A stretch of 64,000 bases of DNA from Zanthoxylum bungeanum (Eukaryota; Streptophyta; Magnoliopsida; Sapindales; Rutaceae): assembly GCA_019454045.1 (NCBI GenBank), contig SKCR01036123.1, positions 1 to 64,000 on the forward strand, written 5' to 3'. Positions within the stretch are counted from its first letter, which is position 1; each line of letters starts with the position of its first letter. Below are positions 45,945 to 57,764 of the stretch, in pieces. The notes under the pieces were generated by a model, which was not told where the DNA came from, ran no database searches, and was given only the letters and a program-made list of their open reading frames with translations. A program made the position numbers and the translations under genes.

Positions 45945-47806
45945 TGTTGAACAGTTATGACCCATAGCGTCACTGTTTGTAAAAGACATTGTGGTTTTGT
46001 ACAAAATTAACTATGTTATGATGAAATTGCCTTTTACCGTTCTGTGATTCATTTACTGTGATATATATAAATGGTAAAAGTCCTTATGATTAGTTCCGGA
46101 TTGAGATGATATGAGACAGTATCAATCCATAAAGGTTTAATCATTAAATATCCCTAGTCGTAGTATTATCGAGATTGGACATCGATTATGCGGAATAGAC
46201 TAGTATTGCACTTGTGCGCGTTGTGAGGGCATAACACTATAGTTCTCATATGTTTAAGTTTAGGATACTTATGCAAGTGCGATAGGAGGTTGTGTTATAC
46301 CGATGGTACGGAAAACAGCTTCGCTCTGGATAGACCTCGCGGAATCCCATTGGTAGTATGTATATGTGTATATGGGAGTCTGCTTCAGGGTAGGTGTATT
46401 TGGTCTTAACTTGTGACTTGCATCGCTAGTACTTGCGACAATCGGTAAACTTTGGTTTTGGTCGTACAGGGCTTTAACAGGTTCTGTGTATGCCTCTTTT
46501 GGGTTTATTGGGAATCGTAGTGTATTGGATGTGATGTCAAGATGGAAGTATCACTTCAGTTATAGTGGAGATGATGATCACGTAGGATACAGAACTAGTG
46601 CTCTTAAGTACTGCAGTCTTAGGGATAATATGACTAGGTCATGTTTATCCGATTATAGAGACTACTTACCAGACATCCGATATGTGCTTCGTATGGGGCA
46701 AACACTATTTCAGCCCCAGGCTTTGCACGTGACATCCGATACTGGATCGCAATACACAATACTACGGTATACTACGCTTGATAAAGATCGTATATTCCAG
46801 TAAGAATATTTCTGGAGAATTGGGTTAGCATGGTGCTTTGCTAGAAGCCAACCTTGTCTCATAAATGGTAAAAACATAGTACCAGGTACGTACGTGTTCG
46901 GATAGTCCGACGACCGTATTTACTCCCACATATCCAGGGATCTCTTGGGTCGCTTACCGAAGATTGACCATTGATGTTTGATTCGAATTTATTAATCTGG
47001 GATTAATTACGACGAAACTTTATCTTGGATAAAGTACTATTTGATGAGAGAGAAAGATTAATTTGGAATTAATCGATAAAATAATATATTCGATATATTA
47101 ACCGAAATTGGATTTCAATGCGGAATTAAAATCGGATTTTAATTCGGGTAAACGAGTTAATTTAGAATTAATTCGTAAGCGATGTGAATAGTAATTTCGC
47201 TAGGTATAATTTTTTTAATTACGTCACGACGGAAATTCGTTAATTTTGAATTAGCGAAACTGAGCCCGGAAGTGTTTGCTGGCCCACTCGCATTTCGAAT
47301 CGAGTGGGGCCCACAAGTCACATCGCGAGTCACATCACTTGTCACTTTTGTGATGGACATCAAATCACCTTTTTGGTGAGTGACATGCAGTCACTATTCA
47401 TGATGTGGGTGATTGTGGGCATTTAATGAGTTTTTGGAGCCAAAATTTTGGCTTTTGACTTTTGTAAAACATATTCCAACTTGGTAATTGTTTTTAATTC
47501 ATTATAATTGTTTTAGAAACAATATACAAAACTCTCTCTCTCTCTCATTTTGCTTGCCATTGTCGTGAGCCTCCATTGAAGAAAGAAGATTTGATTTTCT
47601 TAGAGCTTGGATTCCTTAAAGCTTGGTGCTTCATCTTCTTCCCAACAAAGTGTCTTGGCCGAACCTTGGAGTTCATTGGATGGAAAATTTTTGTTGAGCA
47701 TCACATCCAAACCGATCTTTGTAAGTATGTTTCCGCCATACTTCTTGTTATATTCATTCAATTTCATGGCTTAAAATGATCTTGGGACATCTTTAGAAAC
47801 CAACAA
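45945..47806 (+). repeat. copia-1 LTR 1 of tandem array (1862 bp)
   Basis: It begins TGTTGAACAGTTATGACCC and ends AAACCAACA. A candidate TATA sequence TATATATAAA is at 46062-46071, which would make U3 very short; a G-box core is at 46726-46731. It lacks about 60 bp present in LTR 2 near 57482-57541. Confidence 0.95.
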
Positions 47807-47807
47807 T

Positions 47808-47822
47808 GGTATCATGGAGCCT
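47808..47822 (+). other. primer-binding site, unit 1
   Basis: TGGTATCATGGAGCC one base after the LTR end, as in unit 2 and element 1. Confidence 0.8.
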
Positions 47823-50800
47823 TGTTTAAGCATGAAAAGTTTAGGGAAAAATTTGGGTAAAATTTATTGAAGCATGATTTGATGAAATTATTTGATTAAG
47901 TATGCTTGTATGTTGATAACATGGTGTTATACATGATCAATTTTGTGAAAAATAAATTGGATGGATATTTCCCCAAAAATGAGGCTTGGCCGAATCTTGA
48001 TTACCCTTGGAAGTCATGGTATTTTTTATTTTGATGATCATTGGATGACTTGAAACGATTGGGAATGTCGATTTAAAATTCAATCGAATTGAAAATGAAT
48101 TCGGACAAAAATCCCCACCTTGGCCATGAGCTTCCTTGCATGTAATGAGATGATTTTTTGAATCAAATATGTTGGACATGTGTTGATGATGAAAAGTATG
48201 ATTAATGGTTAGATTAGTGTTTTGGAAATATGATTTAAAAGATTAATCATGACTTTACCTTTAGTTAATTGAATATTAAAATTTGGTTAATTGGGCTTGA
48301 TTTTGAATTGGGCTTTAAAATATTATATTTGGGCATAATGGGTTTGGTTGGGCCAAATTGGTTTAGGCCAATTGGATTGGATCCTAATTGGGCCTAAATC
48401 ATTCCATTAAGTCCAAATGTAATAAATGGGCTTTAAAACTTTAATTGGGCCTTATGGGCTAAAATTGATTTTTTGGCATATGAGGGTGATTCCTCAATTG
48501 GGCTTGGAAATTGGGTTTGACCCATATTGACCAAAGCCCATGCCTTATAAAATCAATTGAAGGCCCATCAGACTTTAATTAAACGAACATTGGATGTTAG
48601 TTGGGCTTTGAGACCGGATAGGATTAGATTGGAATCTAAGTAATTAAAGCGCATTAAAAAGTGTAGATATTTAATTTGAAATTAAATTGAATTAGTATTG
48701 AATACGGATTAATTAGATTTAACGAGTAGTTCGATATAATTCAAGAATTCGTACTTTAAGTACTTATTCTCAAACGAGTTGGACTCGCGCAAAACCAAAT
48801 CATTGTTTGAACATTGGATGATCACCTATATTCAAAGATAATTAAATTGATTAGTTTGATTTAATAACATGCTTGAATGAATAGATGGATGTGATGAATG
48901 AATAGCGTATATCGGATGGATATTAGAAGGGAAAGGGTAATTTCGGAATTTATAAATTGGACATGCGTGTCCAGCCTTCTCTCTTATTGATTCATTATAT
49001 TCTCTTCTCACCTAATTCTCCTCAATGTTAATTAGATTTCTCTTATTGTATTATGTAATTGGGTAGAAGTAGAATAGTGCTAGCCGGGGAGATGAAATGA
49101 AGCGATTGTTCTAGGAACAATCTGTTTAAATATCCATCCGCATATCATTATTAATTTACTTTTTGCGCCTTAAGATGTTTTAGAAGCATGCTTAAGGGTG
49201 TATGATGAGACCTTAACAAAGATAATAAATTGGTTACCAATTTACGCAAAAACCCTCAAATCATATTAAGCGTTTTTCCTTTTCGTTGAGTGATTCTTTC
49301 CCAGATCCAAAGTTGGCATTGGCTTGTTGGCCAAAGTCAAGGCCTTTGTCAATTGCGGATGTGTTTGATGTTGGAATTTCTAAAACAAGTCCCAAGATCA
49401 TATAAGCATGTAATAAGAATGAATAAGGATGAAGAGTGGCGGAAACACACTTACATCGATCGGTTTGTGGATCCGTTGAGCAACAAAATTTCTCCCTTTG
49501 TGCAGTGAGGGTTTCGGCCAAGATGAATGGGGAAGCTCCAAGCTTTGTTTGATCCTTCCATGCTCAAGAATTAGTTTCCCATAACACCTTTGTATGATCC
49601 CTTGATGGTGCTAGCCTTGAGTGTGATTTAATGTTCCAAACATACACAAATTCTTCAAGTTTTGCAACAAAAATTGAAAAATGAGAGTGTTGTGAATAGT
49701 GAAGTTCACGCCAATTTGGAGGAGAGAAGAAGAAGTGTTGTGTTTTTGATTTACAAAAACCTTTTATATTTATTTCAAAAACAAATATAAAATCATTTAC
49801 CAAAGTTGGTAAATGACAAGGTCAAGTCTATCACTTTGACTTGGAGTGTATTTCACTCTACCACCTAAACCCATCACCTTAAAGTAAATCAATGACAAGT
49901 GATGTGATGGTTGATGTGACATGTGGGCCCCACTTGATTCCGATACGAGTGGGCCCGCAAACACTCCCGGGCTCGGGTTCGATAATTCCGAATTAGCGAA
50001 CTTCCGTCGCGACGTTAATTAAATCAAATTTAATTAAATAATCATGGCCTAGCAAAATTACTATTCACATCGCTAACGAATTAACTCCAATTAATTCGTT
50101 TGCCCGAATTAAAATCTATTTTTAATTCCGCGTCGAAATCAATTTCGTTTAATATATCGAATATATTATTTAATGATTAAATTCCAAATTAATCTTTCTC
50201 TCTCTTCAAATAGTACTTTATCCAAGATAAGTCTCTCCGTAATTAATCCAAGATTAATTGAGTTCGAATCATACGTCATCGGTGAATCTTCGGGAAGCGA
50301 CCCAAGAGATCTCTAGATATGTTGGCAGTAAATCCGGTCGTCGGTATATCCGAACACGTACGTACCAAGTACTACGTTTTTACCGATTTACGAGACAAGG
50401 TTGGCTTCTAGCAAAGCGCCATGCCTATCCAATTCTCTAGAAATATTCTTACTGGAATATAAGATCTTTGTCAGGCGTAGTATACCGTAGTATAGTGTAT
50501 AGTGATCCAGTATCAGATGTCACGTGCAAGGCCTGGGGCTGGAATAGTGTCTGCCCCGTACGAAGCACATATCGGATATCAAGCAACTAGTCTCTTTGAC
50601 TCGGACAATCATGACCTTGTCATATTATCCCGATGGTTGCAACACTATAGAGAACCAGTTCTGAATCCCTGCGTGATCATCATCTCCATATGTCTGAAGT
50701 GATACTTCCATCTTGACATCACATCCAATGTACTACGATTCTCAATAAACCCAGAAGAGGCGTACACAGAACCTGTTAAAGCCCTGGACGACCAAAACCA

Positions 50801-51914
50801 AAGTTTACCGATTATCGCAAGCATTAGCGATGCGAGTCTCAGGTTAAGACCAAATACACATTCTACCCTGACGTGGACTCCCATAGACATATGTACATAC
50901 TACACCAATGGGATTCCACGGGGTCTATCCAGAGCGAAACTGTTTTCTGTACCATCGGTAAAACACAACCTCCTATCGCACTTGCATAAGTATCCTATAC
51001 TTAAATATATGAGAACTATGCCGTTATGCCTTCACAACGCGCACAAGTTCAATACTAGTCTATACCGTATTATCGATGTCCAATCTCGATAATACTACGA
51101 CTAGGGATATTTAATGATTAAGTCTTTATGGATTGATTACTGTCTCATATCATCTCAATCCGATACTAATCATATGGACTTCTACCATTTATATTAAAGT
51201 AAATAAATTTACAAAACGGTAAAAGGCAATTTCATTAATACATAGTTAATTTTGTACAAAAAACACAATGTCTTTTACAAACAGTGACGCTATGGGTCAT
51301 AACTGTCCAACATTTGAATCATGAGAGTTTTGTTCCATATCAGTGTCTTGTCTAAGTCTTGATTTGTTGGCCAAAGTCAAGATCACTTCTTGTCCATCGA
51401 CATTGATCACGAAACTTTCCATGTCAATGGGTTCCGCTTAACTGGAATCATTAAGCTTGTTGTGCCAAAGCCAAGGCTTAGTTGATTCAGAGGAAAAAGG
51501 TTAGGAAAATGTATTGGATACATTGGCATATGTATTGTATATATGTTTCGGACTTGGATGTCCACCTACCGGATCTAGGAATTGGATGAGATCTAATTGA
51601 TTTTCGAGATCTACCTAGTTAAGTTTCATACCACTTGTTGGTCAAAGTCAAAGTTGTGTGTTATTTAACGGGATCCTAGCCCACTGGAAAACTGGGTTTC
51701 CCAAGTACTCGACAGAGGGTTAGAGGCTCACCGAAAAATAGTGGGAGGCTAGTATTGAATTTGTAATTTCATTCAGATACTTAGCTTTACGAGCTTTCAA
51801 ATTATTTCGTCAAAGTTATTTTATTAGTTGGACTAATATAATGTTATTTTCCTTGTAACAGTTAAACTGTACCCAAAATATCATTGACTAGATAGTTGGA
51901 CTGTCGTAGTCAAG
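47823..51914 (+). other. unit 1 leader, interrupted by a solo LTR
   Basis: Untranslated sequence between PBS and gag (about 2.1 kb without the insertion). It has a TGGGCY cluster at about 48290-48620 and three copies of TTGTTGGCCAAAGTCAA (49324-49340, 51364-51380, and 51635-51651 with one change). No gene is present. Confidence 0.8.
49364..51317 (-). mobile_element. copia-1 solo LTR with TSD TTTGA inside unit 1 leader
   Basis: LTR 49369-51312 (1944 bp) on the minus strand, flanked by TTTGA at 49364-49368 and 51313-51317. The empty site is intact in unit 2 (TTTGA at 59326-59330) and in element 1 (TCAAA at 5987-5991 on plus). G-box core at 50521-50526. Confidence 0.96.
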
Positions 51915-54900
51915 ATGACTGGAAAGGGAAATGTCCAAGACATTATCAGGAGCAAGAATGTCTTTAAGGGCACGAACTTTGCCGATTGGGAAATGAATCT
52001 AAGGATAGTCCTTGCAAGCCGATAGGCTGTTATACACCATTCAGACACCTCTTGGGCCTAAACCCACACCTGATCATACACATGAGCTAAAGCTTTGGAA
52101 GACTCACAGCGATGATTGTGATACTGCTCAGCCTATTATTCTTACTTCCATGACTCATCATTTCCGTCGAAAAAACATGGACTTGGATCCTTATAACATG
52201 TTGGCGAGGTTGCAAGATCTTCACCGATCTAACAAGATGTCACAGAGATATGAGTTAGTTAAGATGCTCTTCCATTCACGTATGTCAGAAGGTATGTCTG
52301 TTGAGTCCAATGTGGCACAGATGATTGCTGATATAGATGAGCTAGCTGAGATGGGGATAGTCTTTGAGGCTGAGATTACCATAGATAGGGTCTTGTAATC
52401 TCTCCCCGACACCTGGAGACAGTTCATCATAAACTATAATTTGATGAACACATATGATACTCTTTGAGAGTATTATTCTACTCTCAAGGAAGCTAGGAAG
52501 GAGCTTATCAAGGGCAACAAGCTCGAGGCGTACTTTGCTTCGACATCTCAGACACCGAGGGCTTGGCTTAAGGCAACTGGAGGTGTGAAGAAGAAGAAGC
52601 TTAAAAGAAAGGGCAATGCCAAATCGTCAAAGGCTTCCGGGAAGCCTAAGGACAAATCTAAGGATGTTTGCCTCCAATGCGGCAAGCGGGGTCACTGGAA
52701 GCGTGACTGCCGCGAGTATAAGGCGCTCCAGAAGGAGATAAAGGAGGGCAAGGCACCGGCCTCAGGTATGTTTGTTATTGAAAAAAACATGGCTACTTCT
52801 AGTTTTAAAAATTGGATTTTTGATTCTGGTTGTGGTACTCATATATGTACTAATGTGCATGATCTGTAAATTACCAGGAGACTAGCTTTAATGGAGATTG
52901 ATCTGCGTGTTGGAAACGGGACACCTATTGATGTTTTGGCCGTGGGCACTTTTGTTTTGGAACTACCCTCGGGGCATGTACTTGAACTAAATGACTGTTA
53001 TTATGTACCTAGTTTGACTAGGAATATCATATCTGTATCTATGTTAGCCCAATGTGGGTATATTTTTATATTTTGCAACAATGGGTGTTACTAATTTAAA
53101 AATGATGTAGAAATTTGCACTTCTGTTGCAAATAATGGTCTTTATATTTTGAATATAAATCTATCTCCAACATATAATATAACAAACAAAAGGCTCAAAA
53201 TGAGTAACAAAATGAAACTTATATGTGGCACTATCGTGTAGGACACATAAACAAGACTCGCATATCCACACTTTCGAAGAGTGGGTACTTGGACGGATTT
53301 GATCCAAATTAATATGACGTCTGCGAATCTTACTTATTAGGCAAAATACCTAAATCACATTTTAGCGGTAAAGGTGAAAATGCCACCAAACTGTTAGCCC
53401 TTGTTCATAGTGATGTTTGTAGGCCCATGTCTAGCCAGGCTATAGGTGGATATGAATACTTCGTAACCTTTACGGATGATGCATCGCGTTATGGTTATGT
53501 GTATCTCATGAGACATAAATCGGAAACTTTTGAGAAATTCAAAGAGTTTCGACACGAATTTGAAAAACAGACCGGCAAGAGTATAAAGACATTACGATCG
53601 GACCGTGGTGGCGAATACTTGAGCAATGAGTTTCTAGATTACTTGAAAGAATATGGTATTCTTTCACAGTGGACTCCTCCTGGAACACCGTAATTAAACG
53701 GTGTATCCGAACGGAGAAATCAAACATTGTTGGACATGGTTAGGTCTATGATGAGTCGCAGTGAGCTATCTATTTCCTCTAGGGATATGCATTAAATAGT
53801 GCAATTCTTATTTTGAATTAGGTTTCGTCAAAGTCTGTTCAACAGACTCTGTATGAGATATGGACAGGAAATAAATCGGGTTTCTCATTCCTGAAGATTT
53901 GGGGATGTTGGGCATACATCAAACGTTTGTAAGGTACCAAACTTGAGCCCAAATCGGATAAATGCCTATTCGTAGGATATCCTAGGGAAACCAAATGATA
54001 TTACTTCTATCACCCACAAGAGAACAAAGTATTTGTTGCTCTACATGCGGTTTTCCTTGAAAATGAATTCCTAAATGTAGTGGTTAGTGGGAGGAAAGTA
54101 GAACTCGCTGAAAATCGAAGTGATTCTATTCCTAGCATAGAATCCTCAACGGAACAAGAAAAGTCCATCAGGGTTGAGACTGTATCGCATAGGTTGGAGA
54201 GAGTCAGGAAACAACCTGAGAGGTATGGGTTTCTAATCTTACCTCATGTAGATATTATTCTCATTGAGGATAACGAACCAGCTACATATGAGGAAGCGAT
54301 ACAAGATATTGATTCCGCTTCATGGTAGGAAGCCATGAAATCCGAAATGGATTCCATGTACACAAACCAAGTTTGGACACTGGTTGATGCACCAGAAGGC
54401 GTAAAGCCTATTGGATGCAAATGGGTCTTCAAGAAGAAGACCGACATGGATGGCAACGTACGAACATACAAAGCTAGGCTTGTACCGAAGGGGTATCGTC
54501 AATGATATGGTGTCGATTACGATGAAACTTTCTCACCCGTTGCCGTGATTAAATCCATTCAGATAATGCTTGCTATTGCTGCATATTTCGATTACGAGAT
54601 ATGTTAGATGGACGTTAAAATTACTTTCTTTAACGGAAACCTTTTGGAGGATGTTTATATGCAAAAGCCTGACGGTTTTATCGTGCCTAGACTTGCAAAT
54701 AAGGTTTGTAAGTTAAATCGGTCCATCTATGGACTGAAGCAAGCATCGCGGTCATGGAACCAATATTTGATGAGATCATAAAAGAATATGATTTCATTCA
54801 AAATGAAGATGATCCTTGTTTATATAAGAAGGTTAGTGGGAGAGCACTGACTTTTATTGTCCTTTATGTTGACGATGTATTGCTAATAGGCAATGACATC

Positions 54901-55837
54901 CCCATGCTAACGTCGGTGAAAGCTTGGCTTTCATTAAAATTCTCTATGAAAGATATGGGAGAAGCAGCCTTTATTCTGTGAATAAATATCTACCCAGATA
55001 GATCTTGGACTCTCCCAGAGTACGTACATTGACAGAGTGTTGAAGAGATTCAAAATGGATCAGTCCAAGAGAGGACTATTGCCAGTGTCACATGGCGTCT
55101 ATCTATCTAAGGACATGTGTCCTAAAACTCAAGATGATAGAGACAACATGAGTCGGATACGTTTGCCTCGGCAGTCAGATCGATCATGTATGCCATGATA
55201 TGTACTCGACCTTATGTCTCCTATGCTTTGAGCATGTGTAGTCGCTATCAGGCCGATCCAGGTGAAGGTCACTGGATGGCGGTTAAGAATTTCCTAAGGT
55301 ATCTTAGACGAACTAAGGATGCTTTCTTAATCTATGGAGATGGAGAACTTGAGGTAACTGGGTATACCGATGTAAGTTTCCAAATCGACAAAGTCGACTG
55401 TAAGTCGCAATCTGGGTACATATTTTGTTTGAATAACGGAGCAGTGAGCTGGAAATCTTCCAAGCAAGAGATTATTGCCGATTCAACAACTGAAGCGGAG
55501 TACATTGCTGCAGCTGAAGCAGCAAAGGAATCAGTTTGGATCCGAAAATTACTAATTGGATTAAGAGTAGTTCTGTTAGCAGCTGAGCCCGTTCCATTGT
55601 ATTGTGACAATAACGGGGCTATAGCGTAGGCTAAGGAACCACGGTCTCATCAACGATCCAAACATGTTCTTCGACGTTTCCATCTGATACGTGAGATCAT
55701 ACATCATGGCGATATGAAGGTCGAGAAGGTCGCATCAGATGACAACCTGGCAGATCCGCTGACGAAAGTGATTCCTCAGCAAAAGTTTGAGCGACATATA
55801 CATAGTTCAAGTATATGCTTGAGTGACTGGCTATATG
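51915..55837 (+). pseudogene. gag-pol: copia-1 gag-pol polyprotein, tandem unit 1 (broken)
   Basis: Start ATG at 51915 (MTGKGNVQDII). Codon 25 is TGG, unlike the other two copies. Gag breaks early (TAG with frameshift near 52020) and again at TAA 52396-52398. Zinc knuckle CX2CX4HX4C at 52669-52710 is intact. Protease DSG at 52822. Integrase Asp 53412, Asp 53601 and Glu 53709 are present, but a TAA at about 53692 separates the last two. RT: SIYGLKQA near 54725, YVDD 54865-54876. RNase H: GYTDVSF near 55360, DSTTEAEY near 55480 and CDNNGA near 55605. The terminal stop after SDWL is mutated (CTATAT). Many further stops occur (for example near 54327, 54503, 54605). Product would be the gag-pol of a copia retrotransposon; it is not expressible as one protein. 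Confidence 0.92.
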
Positions 55838-55850
55838 CCAAGTGGGAGAT
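55838..55850 (+). other. polypurine tract, unit 1
   Basis: CCAAGTGGGAGAT directly before the LTR start at 55851. Confidence 0.88.
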
Positions 55851-57748
55851 TGTTGGACAGTTATGACCCATAGCGTCACTGTTTGTAAAAGACATTGTGT
55901 TTTTGCACAAAATTAACTATGTTATGATGAAATTGCCTTTTACCATTCTGTGATTCATTTACTTTGATATATATAAATGGTAAAAGTCCTTATGATTAGT
56001 TTCGGATTGAGATGATATGAGACAGTATCAATCCATAAAGGTTTAATCATTAAATATCCCTGGTCGTAGTATTATCGAGATTGGACATCGATAATGCGGA
56101 ATAGACTAGTATTGCATTTATACGCGTTGTGAGGGCATAACGGCATATTTCTCATATGTTTAAGTATAGGAGGTTATGTTTTACCGATGGTACGAAAAAC
56201 AGCTTCGCTCTGGATGGACCCCACGGAATCCCATTGGAATTATGTATATGTCTCTATGGGAGTCCACTTCAGGGTAGGTGTATTTGATCTTAACCTGAGA
56301 CTTGCATCGCTAGTACTTGCGATAATCGGTAAACTTTGGTTTTGGTCATCCAGGGCTTTAACAGGTTCTGTGTACGCCTCTGCTAGGTTTATTGGGAATC
56401 GCAGTGTATTGGATGTGATGTCAAGACGGAAGTTTCACTTCAGACATATGGTGATGATGATCACGCAGAGATTTAGAATTGGTTCTCTATTGTGTTGCAA
56501 CCATCGGGATAATATGACATGGTCATGATTATCCGATTAAAATAGACTAGTTGCTAAATATCTGATATATGCTTCGTACGGGGCAGACACTATTCTAGCC
56601 TCAGGCCTTGCACGTGATATCTGATATTGGATCGCAATACGCAATACTACGGTATTCTAACGCCCGATAAAGATCGTATATTCTAGTAAGAATATTTCTG
56701 GAGAATTGGGTAGGCATGGTGCTTTGCTAGAACCCAACCTTGTCTGATAAATCGGTAAAAATGTAGTATGAGGTACGTACGTGTTCGGATAGTACGACGA
56801 CTGTATTTACTGCCAACATATCCAGGGATCTCTTGGGTTGATTCCCGAAGATTCACCGTTGACGTTTGATTCGATCTTTATTAATCTGAGATTGATTTCG
56901 GAGAAACTTTATCTTGGATAAAGTAATATTTGAAGAGCGAGAAAGATTAATTTGGAATTAATCAATAAAATAATATATTCGATAGTTTAAATGAAATTGG
57001 ATTTCGACACGGAATTAAAATCGGATTTTAATTCGGGCAAACGAGTTAATTTAAAATTAATTCGTAAGCGACGTGAATAGTAATTTTGCTAGGCATAATT
57101 ATTTAATTACGTCGCGATGGAAATTCATTAATTTGAAATTGGCGAAACCGAGCCCGGAAGTGTTTGCGGGCCCACTCGCATTTCGAATCGAGTGGGGCCC
57201 ACAAGTCACATCATGAGTCAAATCACTTGTCACTTTTGTGATGGACATCAAATCACCTTTTTGGTGAGTGACATGCAGTCACTATTCATGATGTGGGTGG
57301 TTGTGGGCATTTAATGAGTTTTTGTATCCAAACTTTTGGCTTTTGACTTTTGTAAAACATATACTAACTTTGGTAATTGTTTTTAATTCAATATAATTGT
57401 TTAGAAACAATATACAAAACTCTCTCTCTCTCCTTTTGCTTGCCATTGCCGTGAGCCTCCATTGAAGAAAGAAGATTTGATTTTCTTTCTTCCTTTTGCT
57501 AGCACATTCAAGGATCAAACAAAGGTGATAGGGAACCGAATCTTAGAGCTTGGATTCCTTAAAGCTTGGAGCTTCATCTTCTTCCCAACAAAGTGTCTTG
57601 CCCGAACCTTGGAGATCCTTGGAAGGAAAATTTTTATTGAGCATCACATTCAAATCGATCTTTGTAAATATGTTTCCGCCATACTTCTTGTTATATTCAT
57701 TCTATTTCATGGCATAAAATGATCTTGGGAAATCTTTAGAAACCAACA
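55851..57748 (+). repeat. copia-1 LTR 2 (shared middle LTR, 1898 bp)
   Basis: It begins TGTTGGACAGTTATGACCC and ends AAACCAACA, and closely matches LTR 1. Differences include loss of about 23 bp near 56165 and an extra ~60 bp near 57482-57541. A candidate TATATATAAA is at 55968-55977; G-box at 56611-56616. Preceded by a PPT and followed by a PBS. Confidence 0.95.
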
Positions 57749-57749
57749 A

Positions 57750-57764
57750 TGGTATCATGGAGCC
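57750..57764 (+). other. primer-binding site, unit 2
   Basis: TGGTATCATGGAGCC one base after the middle LTR. Confidence 0.8.
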
